23,710 nt of DNA from Coptodactyla brooksi (Eukaryota; Arthropoda; Insecta; Coleoptera; Scarabaeidae), in NCBI GenBank assembly GCA_033557675.1, contig JAWQRM010000359.1:1-23710 (forward strand), read 5' to 3'. A model generated the notes under the pieces. The model did not search any database. It saw only the letters and a list, made by a program, of their open reading frames with translations, and was not told the DNA's origin. Positions 9,214 through 18,195 of this stretch are shown piece by piece. Position 1 is the first letter of the stretch. The number at the start of each line of letters is the position of its first letter. The position numbers and the translations under genes were made by a program.

Positions 9214-9572
9214 TTGAAAAATATCTACAAACTATATCGCGGTATGAAAGTTTTAACAATTGCCACCACTACGCCAAAAAACCTTGGCGATTATTTAAAC
9301 TTTGTTATTAAGACAAAGCTTCCAAAAATTGTCAACCCTATATCCGAATATGCACAAGGACACAGAAATACAACAAGATTTACAAAAAGGCACTTCATTT
9401 CCCACATTCCTCCAAATCCAATCAAAAATGAACCTCGCGAAAAGTCCGTCGTATGCTATTTCAAAACAAACCGCAGATGGAAAGAAAATACGAAAAAAAA
9501 GCAAGAACTTTGTGCGAGGATTGCAATATCGGTTTGTGCAGGGAACTTTGTTTCAATATGTACCATACTTAG
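9214..9572 (+). pseudogene. piggyBac transposase C-terminal, cysteine-rich fragment
   Basis: The frame from 9214 carries RFTKRHFISHIP and then KSVVCYFKTNRRWKENT, where the family has an RxCxVC block. After a shift, the reading CEDCNIGLCRELCFNMYHT (9513-9569) ends in TAG at 9570-9572. This matches the C-terminal cysteine-rich domain (CxxCxxxLCxxxCFxxYH) that binds the transposon ends. One of the Cys positions in the first pair is lost. The overlapping open frames of 109-135 codons are not independent genes. Confidence 0.78.
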
Positions 9573-9590
9573 AAAAATTATTAATAATTT

Positions 9591-9630
9591 TAACCCTGCT
9601 GTGCTTCTCGGGTCAATCTGACCCGAAATA
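9591..9630. repeat. TTAA-CCCT motif with palindromic tgaccc block, possible piggyBac terminus
   Basis: Just after the transposase stop, ttaaccctgctg is followed by cgggtcaatctgacccg, an inverted repeat. TTAA plus CCCT is the hallmark of piggyBac-type ends. A shorter, similar block (ataaccctcgggttattatgacc) recurs in the same orientation near 9772. Orientation is wrong for the 3' end of the transposase above, so it may belong to another element. Confidence 0.4.
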
Positions 9631-10087
9631 GATTTTCAGGTTCTCTGACTTTGCCATCTTTCATTATTTGTTTCCAGGATTTTGGATCTTTATTTGCTGA
9701 TGCGTGCCAAGTATTACCAAATAGTTTTTACAAGAAATTATGATTACATTTTTAAACAAGGTTGTTACGTATATAACCCTCGGGTTATTATGACCAAAAA
9801 CTAGTTAGGTTTATTTGACTTTATGTAATGTTATTTTTAACCTTATTTATATGAATACTATAAATGTATTATAACTATGTAGCAACCAACAAGATTATGC
9901 ATTGATACTGGTCGAGTATGCAAATCTGCGTATGCCTGAGCATGTGTCTGCATGCATACCAATATATTAAATGTTGTGGTTCTTGCACAGTTAGTACAAT
10001 CAAAAGACAAAGTTATGTCTTGGATGTTAGAAACCTTGATCACGAGAATTGTTCTTCTTAGAAAAAAATGTTGGAAATAAAAGGTGT

Positions 10088-10250
10088 ATTACATCGAACT
10101 CTTTACAATTTGAAACTATTTTCGATATACAGGGTGTTCGATTTATTCTAAAAACTACGGAAGATTTTTAAATGGAACATCCTGTATATTGTTCTATTTT
10201 TTAAGCCCTTATAAGATTTAAGGGTCACCTTAATTATTATATAAATTTAA
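10088..10250 (-). mobile_element. Family A MITE fragment, inner part
   Basis: This matches the reverse complement of 4600-4765 in the complete family A element: acatcgaact, caatttgaaactattttc, attctaaaaacta, tttttaaatggaacatcctg and taagggtcacctt. Extra bases (acagggtgttcg) and substitutions show divergence. It is followed by low-complexity AT repeats up to 10370. Confidence 0.7.
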
Positions 10251-10464
10251 ATATTATATTTTGAATATAATAATATTTTAAATATAATACTATATAAATA
10301 ATACTAACTACTAATAATATAATACTAATTACTATATAAATATTATACATACAGTCGTACCGTTTTGGTATTATTTCACATTTTTGAAAAGAAAATGATA
10401 GGTATGAATATAAAATTTTGTTTAGGACTCTTGCTCTTTTCGATTGGAAAAAAAATTTCAAATA

Positions 10465-10687
10465 AAAGTTGCAGTGTATCAAACTCTTCAAATTTTGAAA
10501 CTATATTTGAATATACAAGGTATTTGGTTTATTTTAAAACTTACCCAAATTCAGATTTTAGAACAGTCAAGCCTGGGTCTACAATATTTCTTCAATATTT
10601 ATCTAAAACGTATTACAAAATCGTTGCCATAATTGAAATAGGGTCAAGGTAAGAGACAGTCGTGTGAGATGTACACATCGACTAGTT
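10465..10687 (-). mobile_element. Family A MITE fragment, with outer end
   Basis: A more diverged copy of the same stretch (tttgaaactatatttgaata, ttacccaaattcagatttta). It ends in the outer terminal block aaggtaagagacagtcgtgtg...ctagtt, followed by TA at 10688-10689. Together with 10088-10250 it may be one rearranged element. The open frames across it are by-products. Confidence 0.68.
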
Positions 10688-10689
10688 TA

Positions 10690-11514
10690 AATTTTTTAAT
10701 ACATAGTTTTGTATAAGATTTTTGTTTTTATCTTCTCTTTTACTGTGATCAATAGCTGATGGCCTTCTGTCTTTTTTTTTTTTGGCCTTCTGTGTTTTAT
10801 ATTTTTACCCCTTTCTCGAGGTAAAAACTGCGACACCTATTTTGTAAACAAAAATATTAAGTAAAATAAATAATAGTAAAGATTTGTTTTTTTACACTAA
10901 CTCAGTTGTAACAAATTGTGTTACACTACAGTAGAAAATCGTGTTGCTCATAAGAAACTTCGTCAAATAAAGGGTTAACGTATGGAGAAGTATATTTTGT
11001 TTGTTGCTTAATGAGTAAGTAGTAAATTCGTTTGTTTATTTATTTATTTACTATCAATGGGTACAGAACAGGTCAAGCCCAACAAATACTGCACCACAAA
11101 TTGGTGGTTTACAAATTAACTACAATATTAATAAGTACAATAATAGAAATAAAATACAATGCCAATTAGGAAGATAAACTAATAATTATAAAATAAGCTT
11201 AAGTTTGAAAACAGACAAAATTCATAAACAGAATGAGAAATTAATAGTTTACAAAAACTATTCGAACAACTTGCACATTTGCAAGAATGTTTTTAGTCAT
11301 CCCCCTTGATATGAAAACAATGTTACCACAAATTTTATCAAACTCAAAACGATTAATCATAAGCTAACATTTTTATGAACAAAAAGATTTTATAAAAATG
11401 AATCAGTTATCACTTTAAAAATGTGGTCATAAGCAATTGTTCCTTACAGTTGTCGTTTATAACTTAAATTAAAGTAGTAATTATTATCATGATCTAAATT
11501 TAAATACTTTTCAG
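10690..11514. other. Non-coding, with a probable minus-strand LINE 3' tail at 11036-11150
   Basis: At 11036-11055, (ttta)n is followed by ctatcaatgggtacagaac and then ttgtggtgcagtatttgttggg read on the minus strand. A LINE 3' end with an (aaat)n tail on the minus strand has this form. The phrase tttgttgggc also occurs at the 3' end of the + strand LINE near 14676, which supports kinship. The rest, up to the pyrimidine-rich acceptor at 11513-11514, holds nothing recognised. Confidence 0.45.
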
Positions 11515-13348
11515 TATTATGCTGAAGCGGCCGAAGCCGAAATATGGTTTAACGACAAACGTCCACTACTGATGTCGTCCGAGGTTGGTCGCGACGAGGA
11601 CACAACCCAAGCTTTACAACGTAAGCTGGAGGCCCTGAGCTGCGAGATCGATGCCTACAAACCCAACATCAATCGTCTGTCGTCCATGTCCAAGGGCCTC
11701 ATAGAACGTAATCACTTCGACACTGCCAACATCACAAGGCAACAAGAAAAGATCGATACGGACTTCAACGAGATCCAAGAATTGCTGTTCGAACGCGAAG
11801 CGAAACTGTTTGAAGCGTTGTCTTACTTTGCATTCCTGAGGGAGTGTAACGAAGTCATCGAATGGATGACGGAGCAGCAAACGAAAGCTGGCTCCGAAGA
11901 GTATGGAACGGACGTAGAACACGTTGAACTGTTGATGCAGCAGTTCGAGAATGTTTATTCGAGTTTACAGAATAGTTCGGGAAAAATTGAGAATTGCATT
12001 GAGCTCGGGAACAAGTTAATTAAAGAAAATAGTAGGCACGTGGATAAGATAGAAGCAAAAGTGAGGGATGTGCAGGATATGTGGGAGGACGTGTTGGAGC
12101 TTGCGAACGCCAGACAAGAGGCGTTAGTCGGAGCGAGACAAGTTCACATGTTCGATCGTACGGCAGATGAAACGATCGGTTGGATTTCGGAGAAAGAAGC
12201 CAGTCTGAACATGGACATTTACGGGCAGGACTTGGAGGGCATCCAAGCGATGGCGAGAAAGCACAGCACGTTTGAAAGCGAAGTGAAAGCCGTGAAGGAA
12301 CAAGTTGACGCGATCGAACAAGAAGCGAAGAAATTGATTGACTTATATCCGGATGCTGAGGAACACATTGCGGTCAAACGCGACGATACTTTCAACGCTT
12401 GGGAGGACTTGCAGAACAAATCGAAACAGCGAAAGGAAAACTTGCAACAAGCCGAACATTTGCAAGTATATTTCGATCAGTACCAAGAATTTTTGGCTTG
12501 GATTAATGAGATGTTAGCTAAAATAACGGCGCCCGAATTACCTCAAGACGTTTCAGCCGCGGAAGTTCTCATCGAACGGCACCAGGAGTATAAGGTCGAA
12601 ATAGACAGTCGCGACACGACGTTTATTCATTTTATCGAAACCGGAAACAAGCTAATCGAACAAAAGCATTTCATGTCGCAGGAGATCCAAGACAAGATCA
12701 GCACTTTAGACAAACGCATGAACTACCTAAAGCAGACTTGGACGAACCGCATGGACATCTACAACAAGAATTACGACCTCCAGGCTTTTAAGCGCGACGC
12801 AAACTTACTAGACAGTTGGCTGTCGGTCCGAGAGGGAACGCTCCGCGATCCGAAGGTCGGGGAGACGATCCCGCAAGTCGAAGAACTGATCCGCAAGCAC
12901 GACGACTTCGAGATGACCATCGCGGCCCAAGAGGACAAGTTCAACGCGCTGAAACGAATGACGAAGATCGAGGAGGAATTCCTCAAGCAGAAAGAGAGGG
13001 AGGAGAAGGAAAGGCAGGCCGAGTCGGAGAGGTTGGAGCAGCAGAGGCGCGCGCACAAGAAGAGGTACGAAATGGACCGGCTGAACGAGCTGAGGAAGGC
13101 CGAACAGCAGAAGGAGAAGACCGACGACGGAATGAACGGGACGATCGAGAACAGACTCGACGTGCCCCCGCAGGGACCGACCGGCTTGATCAAGTCGAAT
13201 TCCATAGCGCACATGTTTGGGGAACGCAGGAGGGGGTCGGACGCGATCGTGAAACGTGCAGAAAGCGTGAGGTCTGCGACCAGGCCGGCTAAGAGGACTC
13301 CCAGTTTCACTACGAGAAGGAGGGGATCGCTGAGGCATAAAACAAACG
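11515..13348 (+). CDS. kst: Beta-spectrin (beta-heavy/karst-like), large exon: spectrin repeats and linker
   Basis: Beta-spectrins pair with alpha-spectrin to form the membrane skeleton under the plasma membrane. The exon begins after tacttttcag (phase 0, reading YYAEAAEAEIWF) and ends at g|gtaagt (phase 1), about 611 codons. Four triple-helix repeats of 103-107 residues start near 11515, 11824, 12133 and 12454. A partial repeat starts at 12772 (WLSVREGTL, VEELIRKHDDFE), and its helix runs into a highly charged coiled coil (EEKERQAESERLEQQRR). A basic, Ser-rich linker follows with RRRGSD and RRRGSL. The partial last repeat is where family members bind alpha-spectrin to make the tetramer. The PH domain in the next exon resembles beta-heavy more than conventional beta-spectrin; that choice is by recall, not a search. 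Codons are clearly GC-richer after about 12780. Confidence 0.85.
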
Positions 13349-13400
13349 GTAAGTCGAGGAGTTTGATCAATATTTGCTTGCTAATTTGCTATTGTTTTTA

Positions 13401-13420
13401 ATTATTTATTTATTTATTTA
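13401..13420 (+). repeat. (attt)n simple repeat, probable LINE tail junction
   Basis: Five or so units of attt/ttta lie 53 bp inside the spectrin intron and directly precede caaaagtccttaaagagtc, then the first LINE fragment. Such tracts mark the tail of a minus-strand LINE insertion, here without a recognisable coding part. Confidence 0.5.
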
Positions 13421-13484
13421 CAAAAGTCCTTAAAGAGTCTTACACTCACTTCATAGAACATAACAATACATTAAATTCAGTCAA

Positions 13485-13809
13485 GGGCCTAATTTGTTTA
13501 CAGTGTATGTAAATGACTTAGTTAAGCATCTAAAAAAGTATAATATCCAACTTTTTGCTGATGATACCTTACTGTATGTATTGGGAGAAGATGTTAGCAC
13601 AGTTGTAAATATTATAAATGAAGAGCAGGCATTAGTATTTGAATGGATTACATGAAATGGATTAAAACTAAACAAAATTTATGATTATTAAAAGTCAATT
13701 CAATTCCATCGAAACAAGGTGTCGTGGTGGAGTCTTTGTTAACAACCAAAGAACAAGTAGAGTGGTACAAATATCTGGATGTGATAGTAGATGAACATAT
13801 TGATGTTTC
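13485..13809 (+). pseudogene. Jockey-like LINE reverse transcriptase fragment, copy 1
   Basis: Decodes as GPNLFTVYVNDLVKHL, LFADDTLLYVL (the catalytic F-A-D-D box), ALVFEWIT, an in-frame stop and NGLKLN. After a shift comes YKYLDVIVDEHIDVS, the usual YLG(V)xxD block after the palm. The upstream GxPQG motif is cut off, as the copy starts abruptly at gggcct. It lies in the spectrin intron on the sense strand. Confidence 0.78.
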
Positions 13810-13894
13810 TTACCTTAATTTTATCTTAATGGTCTGAAAAAGTTATAGAAGTATGCTATAAAAGACAGTGTTTGAGGATTTTCTATCTTGGTGA

Positions 13895-14630
13895 TATCAG
13901 GAAACAAGATACATGAATAGCACTTCAGAACTGAAAGAAATTACATGTGGAGCCCCACAAGGAATGGTGTTGGGGCCTAATTTGTTTACAGTGTATATAA
14001 ATGACTTACTTAAGCATCTAAAAAAATGTAATATCCAAGTTTTTGCTGATGATACCTTACTGTATATATTGGGAGAAGATGTTAACACAGTTGTAAATAT
14101 TATAAATAAAGAACAGGGATTAGTGTTTGAATGGATTACGCGAAATGGATTAAGACTAAACATAAAAAAAAACAAAATTTATGATTATTAATTCCATCCA
14201 AACAAGGTGTCATGGTGGAGTCTTTGTTAACAACCAAAGTATAGAACAAGTAGAGCGGTACAAATATCAAACTAAATATCCTCCAGAAAGAGCAAAACCA
14301 GGCTATGCGATGTATTTTTTAAATGCAGTCGTTACGCTAGTATTAAGGATATGTTGAGGACTACAGATTTACGGAGTGTTAAACAGATTATATTCTTGAA
14401 CACAATGACTACTGTTTACAAAATAAAACATGATTTACTCCCAAAACATTTATTAAGCAATACAAGAACTATAACAGCATATCACACTCGTGCCAAAGAA
14501 GACTTTTACATAACTAATCTATTCAGTGTAATAGATTACCTCAAAATATAAAAGACTCTGAAACTGTAAGAGTTTTTCGAAGGAAGTGTGTTAACTATTG
14601 TAGGGACGCTGTTAATGTTTAAATTATTTG
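13895..14630 (+). pseudogene. Jockey-like LINE RT fragment, copy 2, with C-terminus
   Basis: An open stretch from about 13913 to 14191 has STSELKEITCGAPQGM, VLGPNLFTVYINDLLKHL, QVFADDTLLYIL and FEWITRNGLRLN. These are the GxPQGxxLGP and FADD motifs of non-LTR reverse transcriptases. Then, after stops and an internal deletion near 14275, the C-terminal stretch 14351-14551 (LLPKHLL, HTRAKEDFYITN) resembles the end of Jockey-type ORF2 (LPxYL...HxYxTRxKxDF). It shares about 90 percent by eye with copy 1 at an offset of 488 bp. Not functional. Confidence 0.8.
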
Positions 14631-14739
14631 TTTGTTGAACTTGTTTTTGTTGAAATTTATTTGTAAGGTCATAAATGTTTGTTGGGCAATGATTACAGTG
14701 TTATAATTTGTTAGCATTTGCTATTAAATATATTATTAT

Positions 14740-16070
14740 CTGTTTTTCAAGATTCCCATCATCGGAGATATTTTTTTATTTCATTCATCTTTATTCCTAG
14801 GAAAGTTGCTTATTTGCCGTGTTCAATAGGGCTTCCATTATATTCTAAGTCGTGGGGAAGTTGCAGATTTTTGTTGATTATTAGATATTTGAGAGATACA
14901 TCTTCTCATAGTCCTTCTGAGGTTTTTACCCTATATATAGAATTTTTTATTTTAATTCCTTTAATGGAGATTAAGAAAACCAAGATCATTAATAAAAATT
15001 ATGAAGAGAAGTGGTGATAGTGTCGAAGCTTGTGGTACTCCTCTTTTGATCATCCTTGTAATACTATGTTCACCATTAACGAAGCTGTACTGCTTTCTAT
15101 TTCGTAGGAAAGATTTGATCCACAGAATAAGAACCTCAATTTTATCAATAAATGAATTATCATTTTATAAATTACCTAATATAAACTTAAACTATATTTA
15201 TATTATTAATTTTATTTAATTAATTAGTTTACTATTTATTACAATATTATTTAATTTTAGATACAAAGAATTTAATTTGAAATAAACTAGAAACCTTCAA
15301 AGTTTCAAATAAAGAAAAATCTTTAAGCCTTAGAAATTTATTTAACTTTAAATTTGGAATTTAATATCATTTTTTTTTTGGCTATAAGACTAAATTTAAA
15401 TTAGTCTGAATTTATTAGTAAAGGAAAATATGTTTCGTAAGTAAATTTACAATTTATCGCTTAAACCTCCTCAGCAACTTTACTTTTAAAAACGAATAAA
15501 TGATTATTTTCAACAAATCATAAAAACATTGGTATATTTTATATTTGATAGATGAGCCGGAATGGTAGGAACATCATTCAGATTATTAATTCGTGCTGAA
15601 TTAGGTAATACTGGGGCCAATGGATTTTCCAGCTTATCATATTCAAAAACTAATGTAGAATGCTGATGCAACTTTTTTTGTTATCTATGGTCCTTTGCAG
15701 AGTCATTACAGAATCCACAATTGCTATTTTGGTGTTCGTTTTGTTTTTTTCGGAATCCATATCGACCACCATAAAAAAAGCAATTATCTTTAAAGAAACT
15801 TGTTATTCTGTTTTTTGTTATTATGTTGGAATGTTGCAAATTGGCCTGTAGTTCATGTCATCTTTAGGCCCTCCTTTATATATTGGAGTTACTTTTCCTA
15901 TCTTACTTGGTAAATAAGTCAGCTGCTTCTTCATCCTCAATGGAATCATTAGTATTCACAGAAATTTGAATCTTATTGTTGCCTGTGGAATTGTTTTTTT
16001 ATGATTTGATTTATGTAATTCCAGTTTTCTTTGCTGTTTCCTTGGCATTGCATGAATTTAACGTTCCAGT
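14740..16070 (-). pseudogene. Second LINE relic, opposite orientation, different family
   Basis: Read on the minus strand from 16070 downwards, broken frames give KIQISVNTNDSIEDEEAADLF, KIGKVTPIYKGGPKDDMNYR (near 15920-15850), YGFRKKQN and NTKIAIVDSVMTLQRTID (near 15750-15690). Then GVPQASTLSPLLFIIFINDL (near 15046-14985) and LEYNGSPIEHGK with FLGIKMNE (near 14850-14790). These follow the standard order of non-LTR RT blocks: fingers, GxPQGxxLSP, LGxxxD. The catalytic F/YADD box was not found, and there are several frameshifts. The three open frames here on the + strand are antisense shadows. Confidence 0.75.
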
Positions 16071-16172
16071 AGTTCTTTTCTTTAGTTTTCTTCTTTCGTT
16101 GGTTACTTCATTTCTGTTGTGATTAAATCTTTAAATAATTTAATTAATTTTAAATCTTTAATTAATTAACAG

Positions 16173-16555
16173 AGGGAGATTTACCACCCGTGGAAATAGA
16201 ATCATTCCTGGAACGTAAGCAGGTTCTAATATCCGGCGGAAAGAAGGCCCCTAACAGGCAATGGAAAGTCTGCTATACCGTCCTCTGCGGACAGTTGTTG
16301 TGCTTCTTCAAGAATAAGGACGATTTTCACGCCAGCAAAGCTTTGTGCCCGCCCGTCGGACTTCACAATTCTACCTGCTCCATCGCGAACGACTACACGA
16401 AACGTAAATACACCTTCAGATTAATTACGGTGGACACGTCGGAATTTTTGTTTGCCTGCTCGAGACCCGACGAAATGAACGATTGGGTCAGCAAGATTTC
16501 TTTCAAGGCCAGACTACCGCCGAGCCAGCAACTTATATCGTTACATTTACCAAAG
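16173..16555 (+). CDS. kst: Beta-spectrin PH-domain exon
   Basis: This continues the spectrin gene. The split codon G|AG (E) joins exon 13348 to 16173 in frame, giving TNEGDLPPVEIESFLERKQ. The acceptor is attaacag and the donor is aag|gtatgt at 16556 (phase 0). The exon encodes about 127 residues forming a pleckstrin-homology domain. Start strand: FLERKQVLISGGKKAPNRQW. Core strands: CYTVLCGQLLCFFKN and DYTKRKYTFRL. The C-terminal helix carries the invariant Trp (DEMNDWVSKISF). PH domains of beta-spectrins bind phosphoinositides and help recruit the skeleton to membranes. The GGKKAP..W..CYTVLCGQLLCFFK wording is the main reason for preferring beta-heavy (karst) over conventional beta-spectrin, which typically has RKHEW...SSRSW. 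Confidence 0.88.
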
Positions 16556-16741
16556 GTATGTTAACATTTCCTAAACTATTATTATTGATTATATATTACA
16601 TAGTACAATCAATAGTAGTTTAATATAATATATTAAACCTTCATTTAGTTCATCTTGTTCATTTTAATTTTTGGTTTTAATTTTTCTTACTTTTATCTGC
16701 ATTAGATTTTGCTTATAATGTAAATTGTGAAATATTCTTAG

Positions 16742-16877
16742 GATCAACACGAAGAAGTTAGCTCACAATCCAGCAGAACTTCGAGCCCGGACGTACCAGA
16801 CTCTGTGGTGTTACGACACGATCCGCAAGGACTTAACGGGAGTACAACCGGACAGGGACAGCGACATACTTTCACAG
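16742..16877 (+). CDS. kst: Beta-spectrin C-terminal linker exon (Ser/Pro-rich)
   Basis: Bounded by a ttcttag acceptor (16741) and an acag|gtgaat donor (16878), it keeps the frame from the PH exon (phase 0 in, phase 1 out). It encodes DQHEEVSSQSSRTSSPDVP and LNGSTTGQGQRHTFTG, low-complexity, polar and rich in Ser/Thr, with an SSP site of the kind used by proline-directed kinases. No domain is present; such tails after the PH domain are disordered and vary between beta-spectrins. Assigned on splice phase and frame continuity alone. Confidence 0.82.
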
Positions 16878-17218
16878 GTGAATTATTCGTTTAAATATAA
16901 TACAGGACTGTGACGTGAATGATTGTAAAAGCTTTTTTGAAATTACACGTGATTTCCACTAACAGAATGATCAAGAAAGCTTTTCAATCGCAGGCCTCAA
17001 TTAAAATGAATAATAAATTAATACCAGGGCGTCACCGCAATAAGTTTCCAAGATGGAATACGTTCGTAATAAAAATAATAACAATAATTCTACTAATTTC
17101 GCGTTCCGCAAGCAACTGTAATAGAAAGGATTCACAAAATTAACAGAGTATCTTTCGAGACGACAGTTTTACTTTCCTTTCCGAGTATTAATAAAATATT
17201 GGAACTGTATCGTACTAG

Positions 17219-17311
17219 GAGACAGTCCGCCGCCTTTACCGATGACGCAGCCGCCGAACAATCACGCGATCCGACGTCATAGTACCATAGATGGCAGCAG
17301 TGAGAGTTACG
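17219..17311 (+). CDS. kst: Beta-spectrin C-terminal proline-rich exon
   Basis: The exon follows cgtactag and ends at g|gttagt (phase 1 in and out, 93 nt). It decodes GDSPPPLPMTQPPNNHAIRR and then HSTIDGSSESY. The PPPLP run is a candidate SH3 or WW ligand. A length divisible by three with equal phases means it can be skipped without breaking the frame, so alternative splicing is possible. An acceptor four bases to the right would run into a stop codon, which fixes this start. Confidence 0.78.
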
Positions 17312-17515
17312 GTTAGTCCATATCAGAGTCGTGGAAACTAACAAACCGCATGAGATTTCTCTTCTTGCATGACTTCTAATCTATTGCTTTGTACATAACG
17401 GCGATTCTCTGTAATGAAACGAATTTTTTGCACATTGCGTATTCTATTATTTACTCGTATTGCATGCTTCGTGTTCGGGTGACTGAAAAAACATTTAACG
17501 GGGTACGGTTTTTAG

Positions 17516-17652
17516 GGAGCGCGTTCCGAGACGGATCACCCAGAATAGATTGGAAGGCATCAAGCGTGGGCAGACCAACAACGTTACAACCAAACGACCA
17601 AAAGATTGGGTCTAGACTGAAGGACATGTTCACTAGAAAGAAGAAAAACTAG
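17516..17652 (+). CDS. kst: Beta-spectrin terminal coding exon and stop
   Basis: After acggtttttag the phase-1 split codon completes to GGG. The exon reads GSAFRDGSPRIDWK, then SVGRPTTLQPNDQKIGS and RLKDMFTRKKKN, ending at TAG 17650-17652. The closing RLKDMFTRKKKN is a compact basic tail of the kind seen at the end of several spectrins and may contact the membrane or carry sorting signals. A - strand open frame overlapping it is a shadow. Confidence 0.82.
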
Positions 17653-18110
17653 ACAGTTTTGTTTTTGTTTATTATCAAGTTGAATATTTTGTTTGTAAAT
17701 TACAAAAAATATGTAATCAGGAGTGCTGTATATATAGTTTGGATTTTTACTATGTACAGCGAATTTATTTATGCTCGCAACCTAACAATTATGCAGCCCC
17801 CCGGTTTTATTTGATTAAGCACGGTCTGTTTTCGGTTTGGAAAAAAGTCCTGCACGTCAAGATGGCAGTTTTTTCTCTTATTTATTTAGTGTTTTTGCGC
17901 TTATTGATAATTACAACTTGAGTAGGTTGCGTGCAAAAATAAACTCGCTGTATATACACCTTTATTATCGCTATTACTGTAAGATAAATACCAAATATTC
18001 TTTCTTTGTTGTTTGATTTTTATATTATTAATTATTCTGTTCTGTAAGTTGACGAAATATTATATATAAATATATATATTTGTATTTTCTAGTTAAGACA
18101 ATAAATAATA
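17653..18110 (+). terminator. Spectrin 3' UTR with two polyadenylation signals
   Basis: The AT-rich 3' UTR carries canonical AATAAA at 17938-17943 and again at 18100-18105, the latter followed by a T-rich stretch (tgatttttttcttg). Two signals could give transcripts ending about 300 and 460 bases after the stop. The mariner relic begins some 90 bp further on. Confidence 0.65.
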
Positions 18111-18195
18111 TTGTAGATAACGTATACTGATTTTTTTCTTGTCATCTTGACCTTACTTTTATCAAGATATCTAAATCAAGATTGAGTGCTATTTG

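Larger units (their letters stand above)
7330..9572 (+). mobile_element. Decayed piggyBac-type transposase gene, interrupted by a foldback element
   Basis: Fragments in the correct order on the + strand together outline a piggyBac (DDE_Tnp_1_7) transposase. A possible acidic start lies near 7330. The segment 7748-7858 reads PKLQKMYEVKEYL and NKYTPALVLEK, then shifts frame into SVDETLW (7847 on) and FKRRLSCKQRIPLK, matching the catalytic SxDExM...FKGRxSxxQYxPxKP block. After the inserted element at 8134-8870, DYND (about 9030) resembles the YNxxMGGVDxxDQ block, followed by SKKMCFVISLVSLY near 9095. A cysteine-rich end follows at 9430-9572. Stops and frameshifts throughout make it non-functional. 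The extreme ends of the transposon are uncertain. Confidence 0.72.

Noticed and set aside
9590..10975. A 1.4-kb piggyBac element bounded by ttaaccct (9590) and agggttaa (10967)
   Set aside because: Beyond CCCT the two ends do not match as inverted repeats, and a family A MITE lies between them; the pairing looks accidental.
12771..13370. Long antisense and alternative-frame open stretches of 158-199 codons over the spectrin exon
   Set aside because: They are shadows of a GC-rich coding region with few stops; compositions are biased (Ser/Leu or Arg/Gly runs) and no domain is recognisable.
14718..15219. Two + strand open frames of 99 and 72 codons
   Set aside because: They are antisense to the minus-strand LINE relic, which shows clear RT motifs in that region.
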